21,650 nucleotides of DNA from JASUTC01 sp035447925 (GTDB lineage Bacteria; Thermotogota; Thermotogae; MWEM01): the NCBI GenBank assembly GCA_035447925.1, contig DAOTHY010000036.1:1-21650 (forward strand). The letters run 5' to 3'. A program made the position numbers and the translations under genes. Below are positions 7,367 to 16,000 of this stretch, piece by piece (within the stretch, counting starts at the first letter, position 1; each line of letters opens with the position of its first letter). The notes under the pieces were generated by a model. It made no database searches. It had not been told where the DNA came from and saw only the letters and a list, made by a program, of their open reading frames with translations.

Positions 7367-10300
7367 ATGAAAAAGGTTAAACACGTAAAAATCACAATGG
7401 CTTCCCCGGATACTATTAGAAGTTGGTCAAATGGTGAAATAAAAAAGCCTGAAACCATCAACTATCGAACATTCAAACCTGAACGAGACGGTCTTTTTTG
7501 TGAAAAGATATTCGGACCCACCAAAGATTATGAATGTGCTTGTGGAAAATTTAAAGGCAGGAAATACGAAGGTACTATTTGTGAAAGATGTAATGTAAAG
7601 GTTGAGCCAAAAAGTGCGCGAAGAAGAAATATGGGTCACATTGAATTGGCCGCACCGGTGGTTCATTTGTGGTTTTTGAAAAGTACCCCGAGTATCTTGG
7701 CGAATTTATTGAATATGACCAGCAAAGACCTGGAAAATATCATATACTTTGGCTCAAGGAGAATTATCGAGAAGATCTATATCATAGTTGATGGTAAGTC
7801 TACACCTTTTGACAAAGGGGACACTCTTTATCAGACGGAATACGATATCTACACTCAATTTTGGGATTTTGAGGCCCAGCCTGCAGTGGTTGTAAAAAAT
7901 CCAAGTGGACCAGTAAAAAGCGATATCAGCGGTATCGTATCCATCAGGGAAGAGGAAACACATACCGATAAAATTATGTATTGGATTACAGTATCCGATA
8001 AAACCAGCCATTCATATAACGTACATAAAGATCAGATCTTGAATTTTAAAGATGGAGACAACATCCAAAAAGGTCAAGAACTAATCAGCGAGCAAACCAT
8101 AGATGCCATTTACTCTCCTATTGATGGAACAGTGGAAGTAGACGAGGGACTTGGAACCATCAACATTTCCCCGGTTACGACCAGCGGTGATCAACCGTCC
8201 AATTTTTCCATTCCTTACGGAGCAAAGGTATTGATAAAAGACGGTAAAAAGATCAAGAAAGGGGATAAACTAACCGATACGGTTTCTTATCCCACGATTG
8301 TTTCCGAAATCAGCGGAAAAGTGGTGTATGATAAAGGCATTTCAATCCATGCAATGACTGACGGTAAGGTACAGTCCAGATCCACGGGGAAAATCCGTGT
8401 TGAAAATATAATCGAAGAAAGACATTATCCGGTGATTGAAGGTTCCATCATATATGTTAACGAAGGCGAAAAAGTTGAAGAAGGCACGCATATTGCTGAT
8501 CGGTTTGTCTATGAGGAAGAAATTTTATCAGTAGATGAATACCAAATGCTGGAACAACATTATCCGGGAATGTTTAGTCCGGAAGCAGAAATCGAAAATG
8601 ACCGTCCCATCATGGTCATTACCGAAATAGACGAAGAGGTTTCTGAAGAGATTGGTAAACAGGCGGGAGACATCCTCACGGATAATGAATTCGAAGCCTA
8701 TGAAACGGTTTATCCCGCAAAGATCACAGCCAAGACTGGTGCTGAGGCCGTTAAAATACTATTGAACAAATTGGATTTGGAAGGCATTATCGTGGAAATT
8801 GAAGATGAATTAAAAGACCTGCCAAAATCTAGTGCCCGAGTGATCAAATTGAGAAAACGGCTGCAGATAGTTAAAAACTTGATTGAGTCGAACAACGTCC
8901 CTTCTTGGATGATTATGGATGCCGTTCCGGTGATTCCGCCTGAACTCAGACCCATGATCCAAATTGAAGGTGGACGATTTGCCACAACCGACTTGAACGA
9001 TTTGTACCGCAGGGTGATTAACCGAAATAACCGTTTGAAGAAACTGATTGATCTGGGAGCTCCTGAGGTTATAGTCAGAAATGAAAAACGAATGCTGCAG
9101 CAATCTGTTGATGCACTGATATACAATGGGAGAATGGCAAAGGCCATCACGGACAGAGGCGGAAGGCCGTTGAAATCCTTGACAGATTTGTTGAAAGGGA
9201 AAAAGGGCCGTTTCAGAAGAAACCTTCTCGGAAAACGTGTGGATTACTCCGGACGTGCCGTCATTGTTGTGGGACCGGATTTGAAGATACACGAATGCGG
9301 TATTCCCAAGAAAATGGCCCTTGAATTGTTCAAACCCTTTGTGCTATCCAGACTGCTTGGAAGTGAAAGCACTTCAAAGAGTGCAAAGAAACTAAAGAAG
9401 GCTATTATCGAAAAAGAAATGCCGCAAGCTTGGGAAGTTTTGGAAGATGTGATCAAAGATCATCCGGTTATGTTGAATCGTGCACCAACTCTTCACAGAA
9501 TATCCATTCAAGCTTTCATTCCTAAACTCGTGGAAGGTAATGCCATCAAATTGCACCCGCTGGTATGTCCCCCGTTTAACGCAGACTTTGACGGAGACCA
9601 GATGGCTGTGCATGTGCCCCTTTCGGCAAAAGCACAAGCTGAAACCAAATGGCTGATGCTCTCAAGATACAACATCATCTCGCCGGCCAACGGGCAACCC
9701 CTCTCAATGCCAGGTAAGGATATTATTTTTGGGGTTTATTACCTGACAATGGTGGGAAAAGATTATGAAAACATCTCAGAAGATGATATAAAAATGAAAT
9801 TCTCATGCTATGAAGAAGTATTAATGGCCCTTGAGCACTCTTATCTCAATGAAAGACAACATATTCTTCATTTGCATACACCCATTATGTATTTCTACAA
9901 AGGTAAAATGATTAAAACAACTCCGGGACGTGTCATCTTGAATCACCAATTGCCTGAAGAGTTGAAAGATTTGAATCAAACCTTTGGGAAAAAGCAGGTT
10001 AAACACACAATCTATGAAGTATTCAAACGATACGGTATTGATCGAACAGCAGATTTGCTAGATTACATCAAAGAACTGGGATTCCATTATGCTACCGTTT
10101 CAGGGTTGACCTTCTCGGTAAAGGATGTAGAAATCTCAGATGAAAAGAAAACCATATTGCAAAAATCAGAAGAAAAAATCGCTGTCATTCAAGAATATTA
10201 TGATAGTGGATATTTAACCGAAAACGAACGTCACCGTGAAATCATCAAAGTATGGGATCAAGCGACCAGTGACATTCAGAAGGCAACGGTCAAACAGATA

Positions 10301-12319
10301 GCTAGGAATCCATATAACCCTGTACAGATGATGATCTCATCCGGAGCGAGGGGTAATGAAGACCAGCTCAAGCAGTTAGCAGGAATGAGAGGTCTTATGG
10401 CGGGTCCAGCTGGAGACATTATCGAGATACCCATCCGATCAAATTTCCGAGAGGGATTGAGTGTGTCTGAGTTCTTCCTTTCAACTCATGGAGGTCGAAA
10501 AGGCGCTGCAGATACAGCTCTGAGAACTTCAAATGCAGGATATCTGACTCGAAGACTGGTGGATGTTGCCCAGGGAATAGTCGTAACCCAGTCTGATTGT
10601 GGAACCCATAACGGGTTGGAAGCGACTTCTCTCAGAGATGATGATATGATCATCGAAGAGTTGGAACCTAACATTTTTGGCCGCGTCCTCGGTAAACCCG
10701 TTTTCGATCCGTTAACCGGGGAGATTCTGATGAATGAAGAAACGGGAAGAAAATATGAACGTGATCTCATGATCGGTGACAGTGATGCCCGATTCTTGGC
10801 AAAGTTTTCAAAGAAGGTGCCTGTTTACAAGGAAAGTATCCTGAATTTTGAACAATCCAAAGGTGAACATCATGAATATGTCGAAGTAAAAGAAAACATC
10901 TTCGCCAACAACGGTGAATTGGTTGTTCAAGCAGGAACGCCGATTAACGGTCATCTTATTCAAGAATGCAAAGATCGAGATATAATAGAAATACCGGTCA
11001 TTGAATATCCGGTTGTAGGGAATTTCTCAAAAGAAAAGATTCTGGCAAAGGATGGTAAAACAACACTGGTGGTTATCGAAGAAAAAATTGATCCAGCTAC
11101 CGCCAGATTGCTCATGGAAAATGATGTGGAGGAAGTGGATGTCAGACCATCCATTATCATTCGAAGTGTCTTTACCTGCGAATCAGAAAACGGTGTATGT
11201 GCCAAGTGCTATGGAATGGATTTGTCCAATCACAAAATCGTTAATATCGGAGAAGCCGTCGGTGTTGTGGCCGCTCAGTCTATTGGAGAACCTGGTACAC
11301 AGTTGACCATGAGAACCTTTCATACCGGAGGTATCGCATCCACATCGGATATCACGCAAGGGTTGCCCAGAGCTGAAGAACTGTTTGAAGCCAGAAAGAA
11401 ACTCAAGGAGACCCCAGCAATCTTTTCCACTATTCGCGGATTTGTTAAGGATATTAAGAACGAAGAGAGAAGAACCAAGATCTTTATTGAAGATTACGAT
11501 GGTGGCATTGCTGACTACGAGTTGACCAGCTCGCATAAAACCAGAGTGTCAATAGGAGATAAAGTTCTACCGGGAAGTGCCCTTTCAACCGGTGCAATTA
11601 GGCCCAGAGAGCTGATGAGTGAGTTGAGCGTGGATGCAACCTTTCAATATATGCTCAGAGAGATCAAGCGCGTTTACTCCGAACAGGGGGTAGATATTCA
11701 CAACAAACATATTGAAATCATCATCAGCCAGATGTTGGGTAAGGTAGAAATCGTTGATCCGGGAGATACGGATTACATGATTGGTGATTTGGTATCGGTG
11801 AATGAAGTCAAGAAGGAAAACGAAAGGTTGCTTAAAAACAACGCCAAGGTCAACGATAACCGGAAAAAGGCTTTAAAGAAGAAATTACTGAAGCACGTTT
11901 TGGTAAAAAAAGACGGGAAGATTGATGAGATTGCCAAACAGGGCGATGAAGTGACACAGGAAAATTTGAAAGACTTTATCGACGCTGGAATCAAGGATCT
12001 CGAAGTCTTTGGTGATACCCCGGAAGAAAAAATGATCTATCAGATCAATATGAAAAATCCTGTGAAATATCGAAGAAAACTGCTTCGAATCACCAAGGCA
12101 TCTCTGAAGAGAGAAGGATGGTTGAGTGCCGCATCCTTCCAACAGACGTCTCAGGTGTTGACTGAAAGCGCTTTGAAAGCAAGTGTAGACGAACTTCTGG
12201 GTGTCAAAGAAAATGTTATTATCGGACAGCTTGTTCCTGCAGGAACCGGTATGGATTGGTATTCCGGTGTGACTTATGAGGAAAACATCCATAAGGAAAA
12301 GCAGGAAAATGTAGGCTGA
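7367..12319 (+). CDS. rpoC: RNA polymerase beta' subunit with large insertions
   Basis: RpoC carries the catalytic Mg2+-binding loop. The 1650-residue protein is far longer than the roughly 1200 of Firmicutes or 1400 of E. coli. Visible parts: the N-terminal zinc ribbon C57, C59, C72, C75; a lineage insertion at about 140-440 with repeated barrel-like segments (DGDNIQKGQ near 229, DGKKIKKGD near 292, EGEKVEEG near 366); the active-site motif NADFDGDQM starting at 738; the second zinc site C1078, C1271, C1278, C1281; the bridge/trigger region; and the C-terminal SAASFQQTSQVL. A further insertion lies at about 1485-1550. The N-terminal insertion sits where Thermus, Aquifex and Thermotoga subunits have their non-conserved domain. 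The ribosome binding site is weak (AAGGGAAAG), so coupling to rpoB is likely. No rpsL follows. Confidence 0.98.
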   Translation: MKKVKHVKITMASPDTIRSWSNGEIKKPETINYRTFKPERDGLFCEKIFGPTKDYECACGKFKGRKYEGTICERCNVKVEPKSARRRNMGHIELAAPVVHLWFLKSTPSILANLLNMTSKDLENIIYFGSRRIIEKIYIIVDGKSTPFDKGDTLYQTEYDIYTQFWDFEAQPAVVVKNPSGPVKSDISGIVSIREEETHTDKIMYWITVSDKTSHSYNVHKDQILNFKDGDNIQKGQELISEQTIDAIYSPIDGTVEVDEGLGTINISPVTTSGDQPSNFSIPYGAKVLIKDGKKIKKGDKLTDTVSYPTIVSEISGKVVYDKGISIHAMTDGKVQSRSTGKIRVENIIEERHYPVIEGSIIYVNEGEKVEEGTHIADRFVYEEEILSVDEYQMLEQHYPGMFSPEAEIENDRPIMVITEIDEEVSEEIGKQAGDILTDNEFEAYETVYPAKITAKTGAEAVKILLNKLDLEGIIVEIEDELKDLPKSSARVIKLRKRLQIVKNLIESNNVPSWMIMDAVPVIPPELRPMIQIEGGRFATTDLNDLYRRVINRNNRLKKLIDLGAPEVIVRNEKRMLQQSVDALIYNGRMAKAITDRGGRPLKSLTDLLKGKKGRFRRNLLGKRVDYSGRAVIVVGPDLKIHECGIPKKMALELFKPFVLSRLLGSESTSKSAKKLKKAIIEKEMPQAWEVLEDVIKDHPVMLNRAPTLHRISIQAFIPKLVEGNAIKLHPLVCPPFNADFDGDQMAVHVPLSAKAQAETKWLMLSRYNIISPANGQPLSMPGKDIIFGVYYLTMVGKDYENISEDDIKMKFSCYEEVLMALEHSYLNERQHILHLHTPIMYFYKGKMIKTTPGRVILNHQLPEELKDLNQTFGKKQVKHTIYEVFKRYGIDRTADLLDYIKELGFHYATVSGLTFSVKDVEISDEKKTILQKSEEKIAVIQEYYDSGYLTENERHREIIKVWDQATSDIQKATVKQIARNPYNPVQMMISSGARGNEDQLKQLAGMRGLMAGPAGDIIEIPIRSNFREGLSVSEFFLSTHGGRKGAADTALRTSNAGYLTRRLVDVAQGIVVTQSDCGTHNGLEATSLRDDDMIIEELEPNIFGRVLGKPVFDPLTGEILMNEETGRKYERDLMIGDSDARFLAKFSKKVPVYKESILNFEQSKGEHHEYVEVKENIFANNGELVVQAGTPINGHLIQECKDRDIIEIPVIEYPVVGNFSKEKILAKDGKTTLVVIEEKIDPATARLLMENDVEEVDVRPSIIIRSVFTCESENGVCAKCYGMDLSNHKIVNIGEAVGVVAAQSIGEPGTQLTMRTFHTGGIASTSDITQGLPRAEELFEARKKLKETPAIFSTIRGFVKDIKNEERRTKIFIEDYDGGIADYELTSSHKTRVSIGDKVLPGSALSTGAIRPRELMSELSVDATFQYMLREIKRVYSEQGVDIHNKHIEIIISQMLGKVEIVDPGDTDYMIGDLVSVNEVKKENERLLKNNAKVNDNRKKALKKKLLKHVLVKKDGKIDEIAKQGDEVTQENLKDFIDAGIKDLEVFGDTPEEKMIYQINMKNPVKYRRKLLRITKASLKREGWLSAASFQQTSQVLTESALKASVDELLGVKENVIIGQLVPAGTGMDWYSGVTYEENIHKEKQENVG

Positions 12320-12349
12320 TTTTATAATACATGTTACTTGGAACGGGGT

Positions 12350-12378
12350 TTGTATTTGTGGTTTTTATATGATATAAT
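12350..12378 (+). promoter_or_regulatory. Promoter of rpmE
   Basis: TTGTAT (12350-12355) and a perfect TATAAT (12373-12378) are separated by 17 bases. The -10 is preceded by TGA, giving an extended -10 (TGATATAAT). It lies about 40 bases before the rpmE start and 31 bases after the rpoC stop, which suggests that rpmE has its own transcription start. Confidence 0.6.
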
Positions 12379-12417
12379 ATCCCGGAATTTTTAAGAGAGG
12401 ATTTTGAGGTGAGAACA

Positions 12418-12627
12418 ATGAAAGCGGATATCCATCCAAAGATGAACAAAATAACTGCAAGATGTGCTTGTGGTGCAGAATATGAGGTTTGGACAACACG
12501 TGAAGAAATGAAACTTGACGTTTGCAGCAGCTGTCATCCTTTCTTCCAAGGTAAGGGAGATTCAATGATTATTGATACTGAAGGAAGAATTGACAAATTC
12601 AGAAGAAAGTACGGAGACAAATACTAA
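12418..12627 (+). CDS. rpmE: 50S ribosomal protein L31, zinc-binding form
   Basis: L31 bridges the central protuberance of the 50S subunit and the head of the 30S. The 69-residue protein begins MKADIHPKMNKI and has the zinc-binding cysteine pairs C16/C18 and C37/C40 (ARCACGAEY and DVCSSCHPF), so it is the C+ form rather than the zinc-free paralogue. GKGDSM and a basic C-terminus also fit the family. I chose ATG 12418 over GTG 12409 because GAGGTG (12406-12411) then serves as ribosome binding site at six bases, and the product starts like known L31. Confidence 0.96.
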   Translation: MKADIHPKMNKITARCACGAEYEVWTTREEMKLDVCSSCHPFFQGKGDSMIIDTEGRIDKFRRKYGDKY

Positions 12628-12679
12628 TCAATTACTTTTAATGACAAAGCATCATCTTGCTTAAAAGCGTATGTTTGAA

Positions 12680-12695
12680 TGAATCATGTGATTCA
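12680..12695. repeat. Short inverted repeat before tRNA-Ser
   Basis: TGAATCA (12680-12686) and TGATTCA (12689-12695) form an inverted repeat with a two-base centre, seven bases before the tRNA-Ser gene. No T-run follows, so it is not a standard terminator. It might be a processing hairpin or chance. Confidence 0.3.
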
Positions 12696-12702
12696 ACTGA
12701 GT

Positions 12703-12790
12703 GGAAGCGTGTCCGAATTGGCTAAGGAGCTGGTCTTGAAAATCAGTGAGGATATTCCTCATGTGGGTTCGAATCCCACCGCTTCCGCCA
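12703..12790 (+). tRNA. tRNA-Ser (UGA)
   Basis: The gene is complete. The acceptor strand GGAAGCG (12703-12709) pairs with CGCTTCC (12780-12786), followed by discriminator G and encoded CCA (12788-12790). The anticodon stem CTGGT/ATCAG closes the loop CTTGAAA with anticodon TGA at 12737-12739. The long variable arm (GAGG ... CCTC), typical of class II tRNAs such as serine, and the TTCGAAT T loop are present. It is downstream of rpmE with no separate promoter that I can identify with confidence. Confidence 0.97.
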
Positions 12791-12799
12791 GTATTGATA

Positions 12800-12829
12800 A
12801 AAAAAGGGGATATGATTATCCCCTTTTTT
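12800..12829. terminator. Bidirectional intrinsic terminator
   Basis: GGGGATA (12806-12812) pairs with TATCCCC (12817-12823) around a TGAT loop. Six A residues precede it and six T residues follow, so it has a T-tract on either strand. It terminates the rpmE/tRNA-Ser transcript on the plus strand and the six-gene minus-strand operon that ends with the ComFB-like gene at 12836. Confidence 0.92.
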
Positions 12830-12835
12830 CTTTTG

Positions 12836-13138
12836 TTAATGAGATGGGTTTTTTTTGACGACTTCGATTGCTTCAATGACGGCTCTTAAAACATCGACAC
12901 GCATCTGGTTTCTGAAAATGTCCAACTTGGCATATACCTCACCTTTCTCCGTCACCACATACTTAGGTGGCAATGAGTTAAGGGCAATCGCTTTAATATC
13001 ATATCGGCATCTGTCGCATTTACACACACCTAAAGTGGGTACTTCGAATAAATCGTCAATCACTTCGTCAACCAAGACTTCTGTGAAATTTTCAAAATGG
13101 ATTTTATTGATTTCCTTCTGGTCGGATACGTTTGGCAT
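12836..13138 (-). CDS. ComFB-family protein
   Basis: This 100-residue protein resembles the late-competence ComFB family. The family pattern seen here is an N-terminal amphipathic segment (NFTEVLVDEVIDDLF), then a cysteine cluster C-x-C-x-x-C (VCKCDRCRYDIKAIALNSLP), followed by PKYVVT and a C-terminal helix. ComFB of Bacillus lies between competence genes, and cyanobacterial relatives bind cyclic di-nucleotides. The role in this organism is not known, and no comFA or comFC is adjacent. I chose ATG 13138 because GGGAGG (13150-13145 on the minus strand) is six bases upstream; the in-frame ATG at 13156 has no good site and would add six residues. It is the last gene of the operon, 33 bases after priA. 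Confidence 0.8.
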   Translation of the reverse strand: MPNVSDQKEINKIHFENFTEVLVDEVIDDLFEVPTLGVCKCDRCRYDIKAIALNSLPPKYVVTEKGEVYAKLDIFRNQMRVDVLRAVIEAIEVVKKNPSH

Positions 13139-13171
13139 TTCATACCTCCCGGTCATATAGCAGCCTATAAG

Positions 13172-15415
13172 CTAAATAATTGATCTGATAGGGTCAACAA
13201 TCACGTTCACGTTTGATAAATACTTATCGTTTTCTTTTAGAAAACGCTTTACCTGATGAATTATATCATTATTATCATCCATTTTCAGCAGCATATGATA
13301 ACGATATTTTCCTGATATCTTGGTGATAAAAGCTTCAACGGGCCCAAGAAGTTGGAAAGAAATGGCGTTTTGTTGGCTTTCTAATATTCTTTTTAGTTTG
13401 TTCAACCGTTCAAGAGCTTTCTCAGCATGGCTATCTTTGGATTCAAACAAAATGATTCTTTTAAAGGGAGGGTATTCCCCCTGTTTTCTCTTTTTGATTT
13501 CAGAAAGGAAAAAACTATCAAAATCGTTCTTCTCAGCAAATCGTATGGGGTCTTCTTCCGGAGAATAACTTTGAAGGATTACTCTGGCTTCCTTTCTTGC
13601 TCTTCCAGCTCTTCCAGACATTTGATGAATAAGAGAAAATGTCCTTTCGGTGGACCTGAAGTCAGGAAAATAGAGCATATGATCTGCGTTCAATATAACC
13701 ACAAGTTGAACAGCTTCAAAATCAAGTCCTTTTGAGATCATTCGAGTTCCCACTACGATATCCACTTCTCTTCTTTCAATCATTTGCCATGCCTTTTCCA
13801 GCTCTTTTGTTCCTGGGGCAACGTCCCGGTCGATTCGGATAATTCTTGAATCAGGAAATACTTTCTGAAGTTGCTCTTCTACCCTTTCACTTCCAAACCC
13901 TCTTGGTACCATTGAATGGTTCGAACATGAGGGACAACGATGGGTAAATGGTTGTGAAAATCCACAATAATGGCATCTTAAGTCCCCCGTTCCTTTATGA
14001 TATGTCAATGAAACATCACAATTAGGGCATTTGAGCGTATAACCACAAACACTACAGGTAACATAGCTGGCAAAGCCTTTTTTGCCTGAAAGGATCATGC
14101 ATTGCCCATCAGTTTTGATTGTCTCCTCGATAGACTTAATCACTTCGTGGGTCAAAAAACCTTTGAGGGTTGGGGTTTGAGACAGGTTAATGTTTGATAT
14201 TTGGGGGAGTTGAAGTCCTTTTGGTCTGAATTTGAGGGTATGTAATTGCATGACCCCGGTTGTAGCACTATGAAATGACTCGATAGAAGGTGTTGCAGAA
14301 CCAAATAATAGGGGGATCTTTTTCAAATCGGATAAAAGAGAACATGCTTTTCTGGCATCGTATACTGGATTTGTTTCTCCTTGCATATAACTTTCATCAT
14401 GTTCTTCATCCACTATGATCAATCCCAATCGGTCCAAGGGCAACCAAACCGAGCTCCTGGTTCCCAAAAGGATGTCAATTTCTGATTGAATGGCTTGCAA
14501 AAATGTTTTTTTTCTCATGGTATTGGAAAGATTGCTGTGGTAAACGGCAATGGTTTTTGTCGGGAAACGAGCTTGTGTTCTTTTCACAATTTGAGGAGTT
14601 AAAGCAATCTCCGGCAAAATAAGAAGGGTTTGTTTTCCTTGAGATAGAATCCGTTCAATCATCTCAAAATAGACTTCCGTTTTTCCGCTCCCCGTTATAC
14701 CGTATAAAAGATGTTTCATTTTCCCGCTTTCTATGGTTTGGAAAAAATCATAAACGATTTTTTCTTGCTGAGGATTAAGTACTACTTTTGTTGCCCGTTT
14801 TTCCTCTTCCTTATTATCTGTTTCAATAACTGAAAGAATGTCTTTTTTCAAAAGTGTCTGAACGGGAGTAATCGATTTCAGGTTCAGTGATTTTGTTATT
14901 TCTTGAAGGGTGGCTTCCGGGAAAAACATCAGGTATTGAATAATATCCATACCTTGCTGAGAAATATTGGTGCTGGTTAATATACTCAATTCCTCGTTGA
15001 TCATCAGTTTCTTTTTCTTTAATCCTGTTTTAGAAAGAACAACTTCACTGTGGGTTGTTTTCGTTTTGGACTGGTTCTTTGGAGGGTGTTTTAATTTTGT
15101 TTTACCCAGGGCTTTGAACATCAGGTCAAAAACCTTTCCGGGTGGCGAAAGATAATAGCTGATTATTCCCATAATCAAGTTAAAATAATCGTTATCAATG
15201 ACCGGCGAATCATCAAGTATTTGATCGATGGTTTTGATTTCTACCGCTTGCGGGCAGTCTTCCGGTGTGACTTCTTGAACAATGTAGGCGATCTGTTTCG
15301 CCTTTTTGCCAAAAGTCACCATTACCCGTATGCCTTTGGTTAATCTGGTGTCGGAAGAATAGGTAAAATAGGTTCTTAATGGACTGTTAGAGATGGCTGT
15401 ATGATAATAGTACAA
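13172..15415 (-). CDS. priA: Primosomal protein N' (PriA), replication restart helicase
   Basis: PriA is a 3'-to-5' DNA helicase that recognises stalled forks and D-loops and starts reloading of the replicative helicase. The 747-residue protein has an N-terminal DNA-binding domain (about 1-105), Walker A GITGSGKT (239-246), the DEEH box (336-339), GSATPS (372-377), eight zinc cysteines (454, 457, 463, 466, 481, 484, 494, 497), and helicase motifs GTRMISKGLDFE and QMSGRAGRA. The segment usually reading NRRG before the first cysteine pair is GKKG here. The start is TTG 15415, giving YYYHTAI and a normal PriA N-terminus; the ribosome binding site is weak. It begins 15 bases after tdk, so coupled translation is likely. 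Confidence 0.95.
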   Translation of the reverse strand: MYYYHTAISNSPLRTYFTYSSDTRLTKGIRVMVTFGKKAKQIAYIVQEVTPEDCPQAVEIKTIDQILDDSPVIDNDYFNLIMGIISYYLSPPGKVFDLMFKALGKTKLKHPPKNQSKTKTTHSEVVLSKTGLKKKKLMINEELSILTSTNISQQGMDIIQYLMFFPEATLQEITKSLNLKSITPVQTLLKKDILSVIETDNKEEEKRATKVVLNPQQEKIVYDFFQTIESGKMKHLLYGITGSGKTEVYFEMIERILSQGKQTLLILPEIALTPQIVKRTQARFPTKTIAVYHSNLSNTMRKKTFLQAIQSEIDILLGTRSSVWLPLDRLGLIIVDEEHDESYMQGETNPVYDARKACSLLSDLKKIPLLFGSATPSIESFHSATTGVMQLHTLKFRPKGLQLPQISNINLSQTPTLKGFLTHEVIKSIEETIKTDGQCMILSGKKGFASYVTCSVCGYTLKCPNCDVSLTYHKGTGDLRCHYCGFSQPFTHRCPSCSNHSMVPRGFGSERVEEQLQKVFPDSRIIRIDRDVAPGTKELEKAWQMIERREVDIVVGTRMISKGLDFEAVQLVVILNADHMLYFPDFRSTERTFSLIHQMSGRAGRARKEARVILQSYSPEEDPIRFAEKNDFDSFFLSEIKKRKQGEYPPFKRIILFESKDSHAEKALERLNKLKRILESQQNAISFQLLGPVEAFITKISGKYRYHMLLKMDDNNDIIHQVKRFLKENDKYLSNVNVIVDPIRSII

Positions 15416-15430
15416 AACGAAAAACCGCCA

Positions 15431-16000
15431 TTATCTCTGTTTTTTCTTTAGTTCTTCATAGCAATCCATGCAAACAGCTACATATTTTTCCATCCCGCCA
15501 ACATCAATTTCAGACTCATTACCGCTGAGTTTATAGGAAATGATACCTTTGTATTCTCCACATTCATGACAAACCGCTTTCTTCTTGATAACCTTGTCGG
15601 CTAAGCCCATTAATTTAACGGTGGTCATGAACGGATTTTCTTTAAAACTCATATCCAAGCCGGCGCAAATAATATCTTTTCCTAACTTTCTCAATTCCTT
15701 CGCCACATTAGATAGTTCTTCGTCAAAAAATTGTACTTCATCAAAAAAAACAGCTTTTTCATCCTTCAAATACTCCAAAGCCTTTCTGGAATGGTCTAAC
15801 GGGATGGCTTTTTCACACATACCTGAATGAGATCGGATTTCCTTTTCCCCATACCGATTATCGATGACCGGTTTGAAAATACTATAGGGTTTATTACCCA
15901 ATTTGTATATTTCAACATAGGTCAATAATTCCGTTGTTTTTCCTGAATACATGGGGCCTACAATTACGGTAATCTGCCCCGTTGCATAGGATCGGCTCAT
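15431..16000 (-). CDS. tdk: Thymidine kinase, type II
   Basis: The enzyme phosphorylates thymidine (and deoxyuridine) with ATP to dTMP in the salvage pathway. The 189 residues match the type II family: P-loop GPMYSGKT (15-22), the DEVQFF segment (87-92) with the catalytic glutamate at 88, GLDMSF (114-119), and a structural zinc site C144, C147, C177, C180. The substrate-binding lasso ends with KYVAVCMDCY. ATG 16000 overlaps the stop of the preceding secreted-protein gene in an ATGA, which indicates translational coupling. Confidence 0.96.
   Translation of the reverse strand: MSRSYATGQITVIVGPMYSGKTTELLTYVEIYKLGNKPYSIFKPVIDNRYGEKEIRSHSGMCEKAIPLDHSRKALEYLKDEKAVFFDEVQFFDEELSNVAKELRKLGKDIICAGLDMSFKENPFMTTVKLMGLADKVIKKKAVCHECGEYKGIISYKLSGNESEIDVGGMEKYVAVCMDCYEELKKKQR

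Noticed and set aside
8710..9292. Long antisense open frames inside rpoC (and similar ones in rpoB, rplA and rplK)
   Set aside because: They lie opposite highly conserved coding sequence, lack ribosome binding sites and have low-complexity or unusual composition; they are shadows of the real genes.
12323..12328. TATAAT right after the rpoC stop
   Set aside because: No -35 partner. The second TATAAT at 12373-12378 has both a -35-like box and a TG extension and is better placed for rpmE.
12647..12662. AAGCA ... TGCTT hairpin after rpmE as a terminator
   Set aside because: Five pairs only and no T-run afterwards; too weak to call.
13427..13735. Plus-strand open frame inside priA
   Set aside because: It is opposite conserved helicase motifs of priA and has no supporting signals.
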